Notes under the pieces: generated by a model
Database searches by the model: none
What the model saw: the letters and a program-made list of their open reading frames with translations, nothing else
Told to the model about the DNA's origin: nothing
From: CAVWCW01 sp963753615
GTDB lineage: Bacteria > Pseudomonadota > Gammaproteobacteria > Chromatiales > Chromatiaceae
DNA length: 64,000 nucleotides
NCBI GenBank assembly: GCA_963753615.1
Contig: CAVWCW010000014.1
Span: forward strand, 186,001-250,000
Direction: 5' to 3'
In this document: piece after piece, positions 1 to 8,588 of the stretch
Numbering within the stretch: position 1 is the first letter of the stretch
Layout of the letters: each line of letters starts with the position of its first letter
Translations under genes and position numbers: made by a program

Positions 1-738
1 ATCGAAGTTTTGCTTGCTGAGGCGGATCAATACCCCGTCGCTCAGCATGCGGATAGTGCAGCTGCGCGGGCTGCCGGAGAGCAAGGCGTCTTCGCCGAAA
101 CTCTCACCCGGGCCGAGCTGGGCAATTTCGATATCCCCCCCCCCGCCTTCGGAGCGAGTGAGTCCGCAGCGGCCGCGGTTGATGAAATAGTAATAATCGC
201 CCTCGTTGCCCTGATGGAACACCTCTTTGCCCGCTGCCAGCTCGACCCGCTCCATCTTGCGAAGCACCTCCTGCAGGTTGGCGTTCGGCATCAGATGCAT
301 CACCCGCGAGCCCAGCAACTGCTCCATCCAGTCGTCGGATTCGCCGAACGCCAGCTCCTCGACCTCGTAGCCGCTGGCCGAGCGCCGTGAAAGCATTTCG
401 CTCAGCACTCGGTTGTCGACCCGCAGACAGGTAACCCCCCCCAAGGCCCGGCCGGCATGCTTGCGTGGAAACTGGTGGGCCAAAGGGAAACGGGCCAGTT
501 CGCTTTCCGCGTTGACCCTATCCACCTCGCACCCCCCATCGAGCAGAGCCACCTTGCCCGACAACAGATAGACATTGTGCTGGTCTACGTCGCCCGCCTC
601 GAACAACAGGCCACCCGGGCGGATGCGCTCGATACTGACCTGGTTCAACAGCTCCTCGAACTCGTCCTCCGTAAGGGTGTTCAAGGGGACCAGGCTGCGG
701 ATGCGGTCACTTTCCCCGAGGTTACGCGCTACGGACAT
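1..738 (-). CDS. Cyclic nucleotide-binding domain protein (partial, runs off the left edge)
   Basis: The frame is open from an ATG at 738 to base 1 (246 codons, no stop), so the C-terminus is missing. Residues from about 15 resemble the beginning of a cNMP-binding (Crp-like) fold, and a second cNMP-binding domain covers about residues 150-246, with the phosphate-binding-cassette pattern GESFGEDALLSGSPRS. Two tandem cNMP domains are seen in cytoplasmic regulators that may carry further C-terminal domains; which one is present here cannot be seen. A run of ten C on the + strand (135-144) encodes Gly residues inside the second domain. It is divergent from the gamma-glutamyltransferase gene. Ligand and target are unknown. 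Confidence 0.75.
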   Translation of the reverse strand, partial: MSVARNLGESDRIRSLVPLNTLTEDEFEELLNQVSIERIRPGGLLFEAGDVDQHNVYLLSGKVALLDGGCEVDRVNAESELARFPLAHQFPRKHAGRALGGVTCLRVDNRVLSEMLSRRSASGYEVEELAFGESDDWMEQLLGSRVMHLMPNANLQEVLRKMERVELAAGKEVFHQGNEGDYYYFINRGRCGLTRSEGGGGDIEIAQLGPGESFGEDALLSGSPRSCTIRMLSDGVLIRLSKQNFD

Positions 739-982
739 GGCCGGCTTCCCTCCCAACAACGATCTTTAAAGTTAAAGGTTTCGTCGGCCCGGGGCAATAA
801 TCGGTTACTAGCCTGCCAGCGCGAGCCCGAATTGGAATCTATAGCCAAGAATAGTGCATGCGACGGGATGCGACTGAGGCGGGATCCGCGATTCGTCGAA
901 CGCTTCCCAAAAACCAGGCCTCGAGGGCATTGCCCGGTGGTAGTATGCTGGCGCAAGCGCAGGCAACGGCGAGGGCTCAAGG

Positions 983-2527
983 GTGCATAAGAGCGCAGGG
1001 GTGGTGGCGGCCGGCCATCCGGTGACGGCCCAGGCGGCGGCGACGATTCTAGAAGCCGGCGGCAACGCTTTCGATGCCGCCGTCGCGGCCCTGCTCGCGA
1101 GCTGCGTTGCCGAGCCGGTGCTGGCGTCTCTGGGCGGCGGCGGTTTTCTGCTCGCGCTGCCGGCCGGGGGAGAGCCCGTCGTCTATGACTTCTTTGCCCA
1201 TACCCCGCGACGGCGACGGCCGGAGCCGGAGTTGGACTTTTACCCGATCCTGGCGGACTTCGGCAGCGCCCAGCAGGAGTTTCATATCGGGCTCGGCAGC
1301 GCTGCCACCCCGGGTATGGTCCGGGGGTTGTTCCGTATCCACCGGGATTTGTGCCGACTCCCTCTGCCGGCGATTGCCGCCCCGGCGTTGCAGGCCGCGC
1401 GGGGAGGCATTCGGCTGAACGAATTTCAGCACTACATCTCGAGCATCGTGGCGCCGATCCTGCGCACCTCCACCGAGGCGCTCGCCCTGCACCAAGATCC
1501 CGATCACCCCGAGCGCCTGGCGGCAGCCGGGGAACAGGTGCGCCAACCCCGCATGGCCGACACTCTGGACGCCCTGCTGAAGGAGGGCGAAGACCTTTTC
1601 TACCGCGGCGAGATGGCCCAGTCCCTGGTACGGACCTGCCGCGAGGGGGGCGGCCACTTGCTGATGGCGGACCTCGAACACTACCGGGTGCAGTGCCGCC
1701 CTCCCCTGAGCCTGAGACACGGGAATGCACGGCTGCTTACCAATCCCGCCCCGTCCCAAGGCGGCACCCTGATCGCCATCGCCCTGAAACTGCTGGGCGA
1801 TCAGGCTCTGGCCCGTGACGGCTTCGGCTCCGAGCGCCATTTGCTGCTGTTGGCCCGCAGCATGCGCCTGACCCAATCCCTGCGCAGTGAATCCGGGCGA
1901 GAGGCCGAGGGCGCGGGGCTGCCCAACGAAGCGCTGCTGGAGGCCTACCGGCGATCCCTGCGCGAGCACCCCGGTTCCAGCCGCGGGACCACCCAAATCA
2001 GCATCGCCGACGTCGCCGGCAATCTCGCCAGCATGACCCTGTCCAACGGTGAGGGCGCCGGACACCTGATCCCCGGCACCGGCATCATGCTCAACAACAT
2101 GCTGGGAGAGGAGGACCTCAACCCCCGGGGCTTCCACCGCTGGCCCGAGGACCGCCGTATTGCCTCGATGATGGCCCCCAGCCTGCTACTGGCAGACGAA
2201 GGCAGCACAGTGGCTACTGGGTCCGGCGGCTCCAACCGCATCCGCAGCGCAATCCTGCAGGTGTTACTCAACCTGACCGACTTCGGACTGCCGCTGGAAC
2301 AGGCCGTCAACCGCCCGCGCATCCACTTCGAGTCCGGGCTCCTGAACCTGGAGCCGCAGCAGCAGCCGGCGGTGCTGCAAGCGCTGGCGGACGAATTCCC
2401 GCAGCAGAGGCTATGGGAAGACCATAACCTGTTTTTCGGCGGCGCCCACTCGGTACGGCGGGACGCTCAAGGCCGATTTTCCGGCGTCGGAGACCCGCGC
2501 CGAGGCGGCGTTTCGCAACTCGCTTGA
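983..2527 (+). CDS. ggt: Gamma-glutamyltransferase family protein
   Basis: 514 residues, GTG start. The protein belongs to the Ntn-hydrolase gamma-glutamyltransferase family, which cleaves gamma-glutamyl bonds of glutathione and transfers the gamma-glutamyl group to water or amino acids. The N-terminal GGNAFDAAVA block and the autoprocessing site GTTQISIAD are visible; by alignment with the E. coli enzyme the nucleophile is Thr336, the first Thr of the small subunit. The Ser-Gly-rich GSGGSNRIRSA segment near the C-terminus is also typical. It is shorter than the E. coli enzyme (about 580 residues) and has no evident signal peptide at this start, so it may be cytoplasmic, or the true start may differ. 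It is a single gene upstream of an HU-like gene. Confidence 0.85.
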   Translation: MHKSAGVVAAGHPVTAQAAATILEAGGNAFDAAVAALLASCVAEPVLASLGGGGFLLALPAGGEPVVYDFFAHTPRRRRPEPELDFYPILADFGSAQQEFHIGLGSAATPGMVRGLFRIHRDLCRLPLPAIAAPALQAARGGIRLNEFQHYISSIVAPILRTSTEALALHQDPDHPERLAAAGEQVRQPRMADTLDALLKEGEDLFYRGEMAQSLVRTCREGGGHLLMADLEHYRVQCRPPLSLRHGNARLLTNPAPSQGGTLIAIALKLLGDQALARDGFGSERHLLLLARSMRLTQSLRSESGREAEGAGLPNEALLEAYRRSLREHPGSSRGTTQISIADVAGNLASMTLSNGEGAGHLIPGTGIMLNNMLGEEDLNPRGFHRWPEDRRIASMMAPSLLLADEGSTVATGSGGSNRIRSAILQVLLNLTDFGLPLEQAVNRPRIHFESGLLNLEPQQQPAVLQALADEFPQQRLWEDHNLFFGGAHSVRRDAQGRFSGVGDPRRGGVSQLA

Positions 2528-2608
2528 CGTTTGCCCGCAACAGGGCTGGCACAAGCGCCCGCTTCTGCTATGGTTACTCTGATTTCTCAACCAAGACGGG
2601 AGCTTGTA

Positions 2609-3022
2609 ATGGCGATAAAGAAGAAGGTCGCAGCCAAGACCAGTAAGAAGACTGCCAGCAAAAAGAAGGCGGCGCCGAATGCGGCAACGGCCAAGCCGAA
2701 GCTCAAATCCATCGCCAAGCGCCAGACCAAACTCCAGGTCCTGCAGGCGATCGCCGACGACACCGGGCTGGAGCGTAAACAGGTGGCGGCGGTGTTTACC
2801 AGCCTGGGTGAGCTGGTCCAGCGTCACTTGCAGAAGCGCGGTTCCGGCGAATTCAGCATCCCGGACACCGGGGTCAAGATCCGCCGCGTCAAGAAGCCGG
2901 CCGCGAAGGCTCGCACCGGACGAAACCCGGCCACCGGCGAACAAATCACCATCGCCGCCAAGCCGGCCCACAATGTGATTCGTTTGTCGGCATTGAAGGC
3001 GCTCAAGGACACCTTGATGTAA
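2609..3022 (+). CDS. HU-family DNA-binding protein with Lys/Ala-rich N-terminal tail
   Basis: 137 residues from ATG 2609; an in-frame upstream ATG at 2531 would add 26 residues lacking HU character. Residues 1-35 are a basic tail (AAKTSKKTASKKKAA). Residues about 38-137 are an HU/IHF fold: TKLQVLQAIADDTGL opens it, and the DNA-binding arm region reads GRNPATGEQI, close to the canonical GRNPxTGExI/V. HU-type proteins bend and compact DNA. The tail resembles the repeats of the histone H1-like protein at 22.6 kb, so this organism has two tail-bearing nucleoid proteins. Proteins of this type often carry HU domains fused to eukaryotic-like basic tails; the consequence for DNA binding is inferred. 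Confidence 0.85.
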   Translation: MAIKKKVAAKTSKKTASKKKAAPNAATAKPKLKSIAKRQTKLQVLQAIADDTGLERKQVAAVFTSLGELVQRHLQKRGSGEFSIPDTGVKIRRVKKPAAKARTGRNPATGEQITIAAKPAHNVIRLSALKALKDTLM

Positions 3023-3102
3023 CCCCGGCTGAAGGGAGGCAGGGCCAGCCTGCAACGCAATCGCGGGGTTCGCTGACGCGACGCGGTTGGCCACCCGCCT
3101 GC

Positions 3103-3636
3103 CTATTCCCGCCGCCGCAGCACCAGCTGATCTCCATCCTGGATCAGCTGCAGGTGCTTGAGGAAACTCATCCCCAACAGCACTTCGTCGCTGGCCATGT
3201 TCGGCAATACGCTGGCGCGGACGTCGGTGAGTTCGATGCCGCTCACGTCGACCCGCTGCAGACGGGCGCTACGGGTTTCCACCAACCCGTTGGCGGTGCG
3301 GCTCAGGGAACTGGGCCCAAGCTCCAGGTCGAGTTGGCGAGCCAGCTCGGCGGAAAGGGCTACATGGGTGGCGCCGGTGTCGAGCAGAAAGCGCACCGGC
3401 CGGCCGTTGATATGACCGTCCGCCAGGTAATGTCCGGCCCGATTGCGCTGCAGCACCACCTGCCTCACCCCGCCTTCGACCACCGCATGCCGGCCCTGGT
3501 TGGGGTGCTCCCGGCGCTCCAGATAGCCGTTGAACCAAAGCGTGAGCAGCAGCAGACCCACCGCCCACGCAGCGGCGATCATGCTGCCGCCGAGGCGGCG
3601 CGTGTTGGAAGGCCGGGGTTCGCCGAGACCGCTCAT
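3103..3636 (-). CDS. Retropepsin-like membrane-anchored aspartic protease (clan AA, TIGR02281 type)
   Basis: 177 residues from ATG 3636. One membrane segment lies at about residues 18-35, followed by a periplasmic retropepsin-like domain with the catalytic motif LLDTGAT (Asp86) and the flap/C-terminal GMSFLKHL at about 155-162. A single-domain protease of this kind acts as a homodimer. The start was preferred over an upstream in-frame Met because the longer form would lie inside folA and add unrelated residues. It follows folA at 8-nt distance on the same strand, so co-transcription is likely. The substrate is unknown. Confidence 0.8.
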   Translation of the reverse strand: MSGLGEPRPSNTRRLGGSMIAAAWAVGLLLLTLWFNGYLERREHPNQGRHAVVEGGVRQVVLQRNRAGHYLADGHINGRPVRFLLDTGATHVALSAELARQLDLELGPSSLSRTANGLVETRSARLQRVDVSGIELTDVRASVLPNMASDEVLLGMSFLKHLQLIQDGDQLVLRRRE

Positions 3637-3643
3637 GCCGGGA

Positions 3644-4144
3644 TCAATCCCTGCTCGGCCCCAATCGCTCCAGGCGCAGGAAGCTGTAGGCGTAGGGGTT
3701 GTTGGCATCCGGTGAGCGACGCCCGGACTCGGCCAGTCGCCACTCGGCCTCGGCATACTCCGGAAACCGGGTATCGCCAATGACCCAGGCATGCACCAGC
3801 GTCAGATACATGCGATCTGCCAGCGGCAGAGCCTGGGCGTAGAGGTTGGCCCCGCCGATGATCATCGCCTCCGGCGCCTCGCCCGCGGCGGCAAGGGCCC
3901 GCCCCAGGTCATGGACCACCAGGCAACCCGGGGCCCGGTACTCCGGATTGCGGGTGATCACGATATTCGTCCGCTCAGGCAAAGGGCGGCCCAGGGACTC
4001 GAACGTGCGCCGGCCCATGATCACCGGTTTGCCCAAAGTCAGGGCCCGGAACTGGCGCAGGTCCGCCGGCAGCCGCCAAGGCAGGGCGTTGCCGCGGCCG
4101 ATCACCCGGTTCTGCGCCAACGCGGCGATGATCGAGATACGCAC
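3644..4144 (-). CDS. folA: Dihydrofolate reductase
   Basis: 166 residues, the usual DHFR size. It reduces 7,8-dihydrofolate to tetrahydrofolate with NADPH in the cytoplasm. Visible signatures are the N-terminal ISIIAALAQNRVIG, the Met20-loop/active-site block LPWRLPADL (catalytic Asp28 and Trp23), the NADPH-binding VIMGRRTFES with LGRPLPERTN, and the MIIGGANLY block. It sits between lgt upstream (12-nt gap) and the protease gene, so the three genes probably form one operon. Nothing suggests a trimethoprim-resistant variant. Confidence 0.95.
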   Translation of the reverse strand: MRISIIAALAQNRVIGRGNALPWRLPADLRQFRALTLGKPVIMGRRTFESLGRPLPERTNIVITRNPEYRAPGCLVVHDLGRALAAAGEAPEAMIIGGANLYAQALPLADRMYLTLVHAWVIGDTRFPEYAEAEWRLAESGRRSPDANNPYAYSFLRLERLGPSRD

Positions 4145-4156
4145 GAGCGCCCTCGC

Positions 4157-4984
4157 TCAGGCCCGGACCGTCCGGTGGGCCTGCCAGAGCAGGACCAGCC
4201 CGGCCACAATCATCGGCAGAGTAAGCACCTGCCCCATGGTGACCCAGCCCGCGGCCAGATACCCCAGGTGGGCGTCGGGCAGGCGCACAAACTCTACCCC
4301 GAAACGGAACACCCCGTAACCCAGGAGAAACAGCCCGGACACCGCCATTGCCGGGCGCGGCCGGGCCGAGTAGAACCAGAGCAGGAGGAACAGAACCGGC
4401 CCCTCCAACGCGGCCTCGTACAGCTGCGACGGATGCACCGGCGGGCTCAGCGCGGCTCCCAGCGGCACGCCCGCGCAGTAATCCGGGTACCAGCGGCACG
4501 GCAGCTGCATGCCCCAGGGCAACTGTGTGAAGCCGCCCCAGAGCTCGCCGTTGATGAAATTTCCCAGCCGCCCGAGGCCGAGGCCGATAGGCACCAACGG
4601 AGCGATGAAATCGGTAACGGTGAAGAATTTCAGGCCCTGTTTGCGGCCAAACAGCCAGACCGCGACCAGCACCCCCAGCAGGCCGCCGTGGAAGGACATG
4701 CCCCCCTCCCAGATTCGCAGCAGCATCAGCGGCTCCCGCAGCACCTGCTCCCAACCGTAAAACAGCACATAGCCGAGCCGTCCTCCCAGTACCACCCCGA
4801 GCACTATGTAGAACAGCAGATCGTCCACCTGCTGGGGGCTCCAACCGGAGTCCGGCCGCCGGGCCCGCCAACGTGCCAGCCACCAGCCGCCGAGGAAGCT
4901 GATCAGGTACATCAGGCCATACCAGTGCACCTTCAACGGTCCCAGAGACAGGGCGATCGGATCGATGTCGGGGTAGGTCAGCAT
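4157..4984 (-). CDS. lgt: Prolipoprotein diacylglyceryl transferase
   Basis: 275 residues with several membrane segments. Lgt transfers diacylglycerol from phosphatidylglycerol to the lipobox Cys of prolipoproteins in the inner membrane, the first step of lipoprotein maturation. The family signature GRLGNFINGELWG is at about residues 138-150 (Arg139 matches the essential Arg143 of E. coli), His99 in MSFHGG matches E. coli His103, and HPSQLYEA follows at 184-191. It is the first gene of the lgt-folA-protease cluster. The E. coli partner thyA is absent. Confidence 0.95.
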   Translation of the reverse strand: MLTYPDIDPIALSLGPLKVHWYGLMYLISFLGGWWLARWRARRPDSGWSPQQVDDLLFYIVLGVVLGGRLGYVLFYGWEQVLREPLMLLRIWEGGMSFHGGLLGVLVAVWLFGRKQGLKFFTVTDFIAPLVPIGLGLGRLGNFINGELWGGFTQLPWGMQLPCRWYPDYCAGVPLGAALSPPVHPSQLYEAALEGPVLFLLLWFYSARPRPAMAVSGLFLLGYGVFRFGVEFVRLPDAHLGYLAAGWVTMGQVLTLPMIVAGLVLLWQAHRTVRA

Positions 4985-5022
4985 GGAGCGTTATGGTAGC
5001 ACGGCGCCAAGGCGGGGCGCGC

Positions 5023-5050
5023 TTGGACAGCCTGCTGACGGGGGTATATA
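5023..5050 (+). promoter_or_regulatory. Putative sigma-70 promoter for the DUF255 gene
   Basis: A -35-like TTGGAC (5023-5028) and -10-like TATATA (5045-5050) are separated by 16 bp, 34 nt before the ATG at 5085. The pattern is seen directly; activity is inferred. Confidence 0.5.
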
Positions 5051-5084
5051 GTTGAGCCATTTACTAGGTTAAAGGAAAGGCCCC

Positions 5085-7139
5085 ATGCAGAGCCCCGAGC
5101 CCTCCACCAACCGCCTGGCCCAGGCCACCAGCCCCTATCTGCTGCAGCACGCGGACAATCCAGTGGACTGGCATCCGTGGGGGGATGAAGCCCTCCGTCT
5201 GGCCCGAGAATTGGATAAACCGATCCTCTTATCCGTCGGTTATTCCGCCTGCCACTGGTGTCATGTCATGGCGCACGAATCCTTCGAGGATCCGGCCACC
5301 GCCGCGGTAATGAACGAATTGTTCGTCAATATCAAGGTGGACCGGGAGGAGCGCCCGGACCTGGATCGTATTTACCAGGCCGCCCATCAGCTGCTGAGCG
5401 GCCGCCCCGGGGGCTGGCCGCTGACCATGTTCCTCACCCCGGCCGACCAGGTGCCCTTCTTCGGGGGCACCTACTTTCCCCCCGAACCGCGCCATCGCCT
5501 GCCCGCCTTCCGCGACTTGCTGCGCAGCATTGCCCAGGCCTACCGCGAACAGCGGCGGGAGATCGACGGCCAACGCGACGCCCTGCTCGATGCCATGTCC
5601 TCGCTTTCGCCCTGCCTCGGCCCGGAAGCGGCCCTGGACTCCAGCGCTCTGGAGCAGGCCCGCCAACAGCTTTCGGCCAGCTACGACCCCAGCTACGGCG
5701 GCTTCGGCGAGGCCCCCAAGTTCCCTCACCCGACCAGCCTGGAGTTCCTGCTCCGTCACTGGCAGGCCACCGCCCGGGGCGGAGAGCCGGACCAAAGGGC
5801 CCTGGAGATGGCCACCCAAACCCTCGAGCGCATGACCCTCGGTGGGGTCAACGACCAGCTCGGCGGCGGCTTCTACCGCTACTCGGTGGATGAGCGCTGG
5901 GAGATTCCTCACTTCGAAAAGATGCTCTACGACAATGCCCAGTTGCTGGCCCTGTACCTGGATGCCTGGCAGGCGACGGGGCGGCCCCTGTTCCGGCGCA
6001 CCGCCGAGGCCATCGCAGACTGGCTGCTGCGTGAGATGCAGGCCCCCGAGGGCGGCTACTACTCCAGCCTGGACGCCGACAGTGAGGGGGCCGAGGGGCT
6101 CTTCTACCTGTGGCGTCCGGAACAGGTGCGCGCGGCGCTGACGACGGAGGAATGGGACCTGTTCGCCCCGCTGCACGGACTCGACCAGAAGCCCAATTTC
6201 GAGGGGCAATGGCACCTCAAGCGCACGGACGACGAGCTAGAGCCGGCGCAGCAGGCATTGCTGGCGGACGCCCGTGCCAAGCTGCTGGCCGAGCGCGAGA
6301 CCCGAGTGCGCCCAGGCCGCGACGACAAGGTGCTGACCAGCTGGAATGCGTTGACCATCAAGGCCATGGCTCGTGCCGGACGGACCCTGGGACGGGCCGA
6401 CTATCTGGAATCCGCCGAGCGGGCCCTGAACTTCCTGCGCCTCAGCCACTGGCGCGACGGTCGGCTGCTGGCCACCAGCCGAAAAGGCCGAGCCCAGCTG
6501 GCGGCCTATCTCGACGACCACGCCTTCCTGATCGACGCCATCCTGGAGCTGCTGCAGGCCCGCTGGTCGAGCGCCGATCTGACCTGGCTTCGAGAACTCG
6601 CGGCGCTGCTCCTGGAGCGGTTCCAGGATCGGGACCAAGGCGGTTTCTTCTTCACCGCCGACGACCAGGAGGCACTGATCCAGCGGCCCAAGCCGCTGGG
6701 CGACGAGGCCACACCCGCCGGCAACGGCATCGCCGCCCGCGCCCTGCTGCGGCTCGGCCACCTGCTCGGCGATGGAAGCTATCTGGAGGCTGCCGAGCGC
6801 TGCCTGCTGTTGGCCTGGGACCAGCTCAAGCAGATCCCCTACGCCCACTGTTCCCTGCTCGCCGCCCTGGACGAATACCTGCAGCCGGGCGAGACCCTAG
6901 TGTTGCGGGGCCAACCTGCAGAGCTGGGCCCCTGGCAGGCGCGCCTGAACCACGGCTACGCCCCGCGGCGCCTGGTCTTGGCGATCCCCTCCGACGCCGA
7001 CCGGCTGCCCCAGGCATTGGCCGAGCGGCCCCCCCGGTCGGGTCCGGTAGCCTACCTGTGCAGTGGCGCCAGCTGCTCGCCCCCAGTCGAGGCGCTGGCG
7101 GATCTGGAAACTGCTCTCGGTGCGGGCGAAGCGCCTTAG
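5085..7139 (+). CDS. Thioredoxin domain-containing protein (DUF255/YyaL, SSP411-like)
   Basis: 684 residues. The N-terminal thioredoxin-like domain carries SACHWCHVMAHESF (CxxC-type Cys56 and Cys59), with VNIKVDREERPDLD and GWPLTMFLTP downstream. The remainder is an (alpha/alpha)6-barrel-like region with WEIPHFEKMLYDNAQL and VLTSWNALTIKAMA, as in bacterial YyaL and mammalian spermatogenesis-associated protein 20. Length matches the family (about 650-700). The reaction is not established for the family; the sugar-epimerase-like barrel suggests carbohydrate or redox chemistry. It is monocistronic and divergent from lgt. Confidence 0.9.
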   Translation: MQSPEPSTNRLAQATSPYLLQHADNPVDWHPWGDEALRLARELDKPILLSVGYSACHWCHVMAHESFEDPATAAVMNELFVNIKVDREERPDLDRIYQAAHQLLSGRPGGWPLTMFLTPADQVPFFGGTYFPPEPRHRLPAFRDLLRSIAQAYREQRREIDGQRDALLDAMSSLSPCLGPEAALDSSALEQARQQLSASYDPSYGGFGEAPKFPHPTSLEFLLRHWQATARGGEPDQRALEMATQTLERMTLGGVNDQLGGGFYRYSVDERWEIPHFEKMLYDNAQLLALYLDAWQATGRPLFRRTAEAIADWLLREMQAPEGGYYSSLDADSEGAEGLFYLWRPEQVRAALTTEEWDLFAPLHGLDQKPNFEGQWHLKRTDDELEPAQQALLADARAKLLAERETRVRPGRDDKVLTSWNALTIKAMARAGRTLGRADYLESAERALNFLRLSHWRDGRLLATSRKGRAQLAAYLDDHAFLIDAILELLQARWSSADLTWLRELAALLLERFQDRDQGGFFFTADDQEALIQRPKPLGDEATPAGNGIAARALLRLGHLLGDGSYLEAAERCLLLAWDQLKQIPYAHCSLLAALDEYLQPGETLVLRGQPAELGPWQARLNHGYAPRRLVLAIPSDADRLPQALAERPPRSGPVAYLCSGASCSPPVEALADLETALGAGEAP

Positions 7140-7329
7140 CCCGGATATTTCACCAGGCCGCCAGGCGGCTGTGCGTAAGCGACCGAATTCGAGATCTTGA
7201 ATAGGACTGCGGAGGCGTCTGCAACGAAACATCGTCGCAGCCCGCGGCCGCGATGGCGGCGTTAGTCGAACCGGGTTAGTAACCCCGCGCCGCTCCCGGT
7301 CCCGGTTGCACCTGGCTCTGAGAGCCGGC

Positions 7330-7872
7330 TCAGCCGCGCAGCCGTCCCAGAAATGTCGCCAGATCCGGGGCCAGCTCTCGCAGGGGTTTGTGGCCGGGGC
7401 GTTCCAGCAGGATCTGGCCGCTATGGTTTTCCAGGCTGAGAAAGAGGTCGTCTTCGTCGGTGCAGGCAAAGAACAGGGTCAGGGGCTGCCGCGCCTTCTG
7501 CTTGGCCAGGGCGTGGCCCAGTAGGTTGCCGATCAGGCGCTCGAAGTCTGCCTGGTTCCAGACCTGTAGCAGGGTCAAACCGCCGTCCGGGGCCTGACCC
7601 TCGAAGCTGTCGCACCAGTAGCGGCCAAAGTAGTCCTGGAAGTCAGCGTGCACCGGGACCTCCAAGGCCCGCGCCAGGCCCGAGAAGTCGGCGCCCAGCG
7701 CCCGCGCCACCGGCTGCCACTGGATCATCCCATCGGCGTCCGGCGGGCCGACCTGGCAGGGCGAGGGCCAGGCGGGGTCGTATTCCTGGCGCGGGAGACC
7801 GCCGGTGTCGGCGCGGACCCGGGCCAGCCAGGCATCCATGACGCGCGCCAACTCGCGCTGGACCGGACTCAC
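7330..7872 (-). CDS. syd: SecY-interacting protein Syd
   Basis: 180 residues, the E. coli Syd length. Syd is a cytoplasmic protein that binds SecY and has been proposed to check the quality of the SecYEG translocon. Similarity to E. coli Syd is recognisable in YDPAWPSPCQVG, MIQWQPVARA, HADFQDYFGRYWCDSFEG, LTLLQVWNQADFERL, ENLIGHL-like IGNLLGHALAKQK, and the C-terminal LATFLGRLRG. It is the last gene of the PfkB-moaB-moeA-moaD-moaE run and overlaps moaE by 4 nt, which suggests translational coupling without an obvious functional link. Confidence 0.85.
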   Translation of the reverse strand: MSPVQRELARVMDAWLARVRADTGGLPRQEYDPAWPSPCQVGPPDADGMIQWQPVARALGADFSGLARALEVPVHADFQDYFGRYWCDSFEGQAPDGGLTLLQVWNQADFERLIGNLLGHALAKQKARQPLTLFFACTDEDDLFLSLENHSGQILLERPGHKPLRELAPDLATFLGRLRG

Positions 7873-8330
7873 TTGGACTGCCAGCGACGCTCGGCCTCGC
7901 GGTCCTGGGCCCGGGCTTCGACCCAGTGCTCGCCGTCGGCGCGTCGTTCCTTCTTCCAGAACGGAGCCCGGGTCTTAAGGTAATCGATAATGAATTCGCA
8001 GGCCCGAAAGGCCTCGCCCCGGTGGGCGCTAGCCACCGCCACCAGCACGATGGGCTCCTGGGGTTCGAGTCGACCGACACGATGGATCAAGCGCACGGCT
8101 TCCAGGTCCCAGCGCTCGCCCGCCTGGTCGACGATGGCTTGCAGGGCCTTTTCGGTCATGCCGGGGTAATGCTCGAGGGTCATGCCATGCACCGCCTGGC
8201 CGGCGTTGAAGTCACGCATCAGGCCAATGAAGCTGACCATCGCTCCAACCCCAGCGCGCCCGTCCCAGAGTTCGGCCTGAGGCGCCAAAGGTTCCAACGG
8301 TTCCTGTTGGACGGACACCCGGGACCACAT
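7869..8330 (-). CDS. moaE: Molybdopterin synthase catalytic subunit MoaE
   Basis: 153 residues. MoaE with thiocarboxylated MoaD converts cyclic pyranopterin monophosphate to molybdopterin. The conserved ASAHRGEAFRACEFIIDYLK stretch and the active-site KTRAPFWKKE (Lys119 and Lys126/127, matching the catalytic lysines) are visible, as are HYPGMTEKAL and IHRVGRLEP. It follows moaD by 3 nt, giving a classical moaD-moaE pair in reading order. Confidence 0.95.
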   Translation of the reverse strand: MWSRVSVQQEPLEPLAPQAELWDGRAGVGAMVSFIGLMRDFNAGQAVHGMTLEHYPGMTEKALQAIVDQAGERWDLEAVRLIHRVGRLEPQEPIVLVAVASAHRGEAFRACEFIIDYLKTRAPFWKKERRADGEHWVEARAQDREAERRWQSK

Positions 8331-8333
8331 GGC

Positions 8334-8588
8334 TCAGCCCCCGGTAACCGGCGGGAAGTAGGCCACCTCGTCGCCGTCCCGGATGGGGGCGTCGAGACCG
8401 GACAGCTCCTGATTTACGGCGGTCATCAGGGGCTGGTCGGCCCCCAGGACCTCGGCCCAGACGCCGCCGCGCCGGCTGAGGTGGGCGGTCAGGGCCCGCA
8501 GGTCGGTCAATTCCGGAGTCGCTTCGATCTGCTCCGCGCCCGTGCCCAGGCGCTCGCGCAGTCGGGCGAAATAGCGTACCTCGATCAT
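8334..8588 (-). CDS. moaD: Molybdopterin synthase sulfur carrier subunit MoaD
   Basis: 84 residues, a ubiquitin-like beta-grasp sulfur carrier. The protein ends in the diagnostic Gly-Gly (FPPVTGG), which is adenylated by MoeB and thiocarboxylated before donating sulfur in molybdopterin synthase. IEVRYFARLRERLG at the N-terminus and GDEVAYFPP near the end are typical. The start overlaps the moeA stop in an ATGA arrangement, indicating translational coupling. Confidence 0.95.
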   Translation of the reverse strand: MIEVRYFARLRERLGTGAEQIEATPELTDLRALTAHLSRRGGVWAEVLGADQPLMTAVNQELSGLDAPIRDGDEVAYFPPVTGG

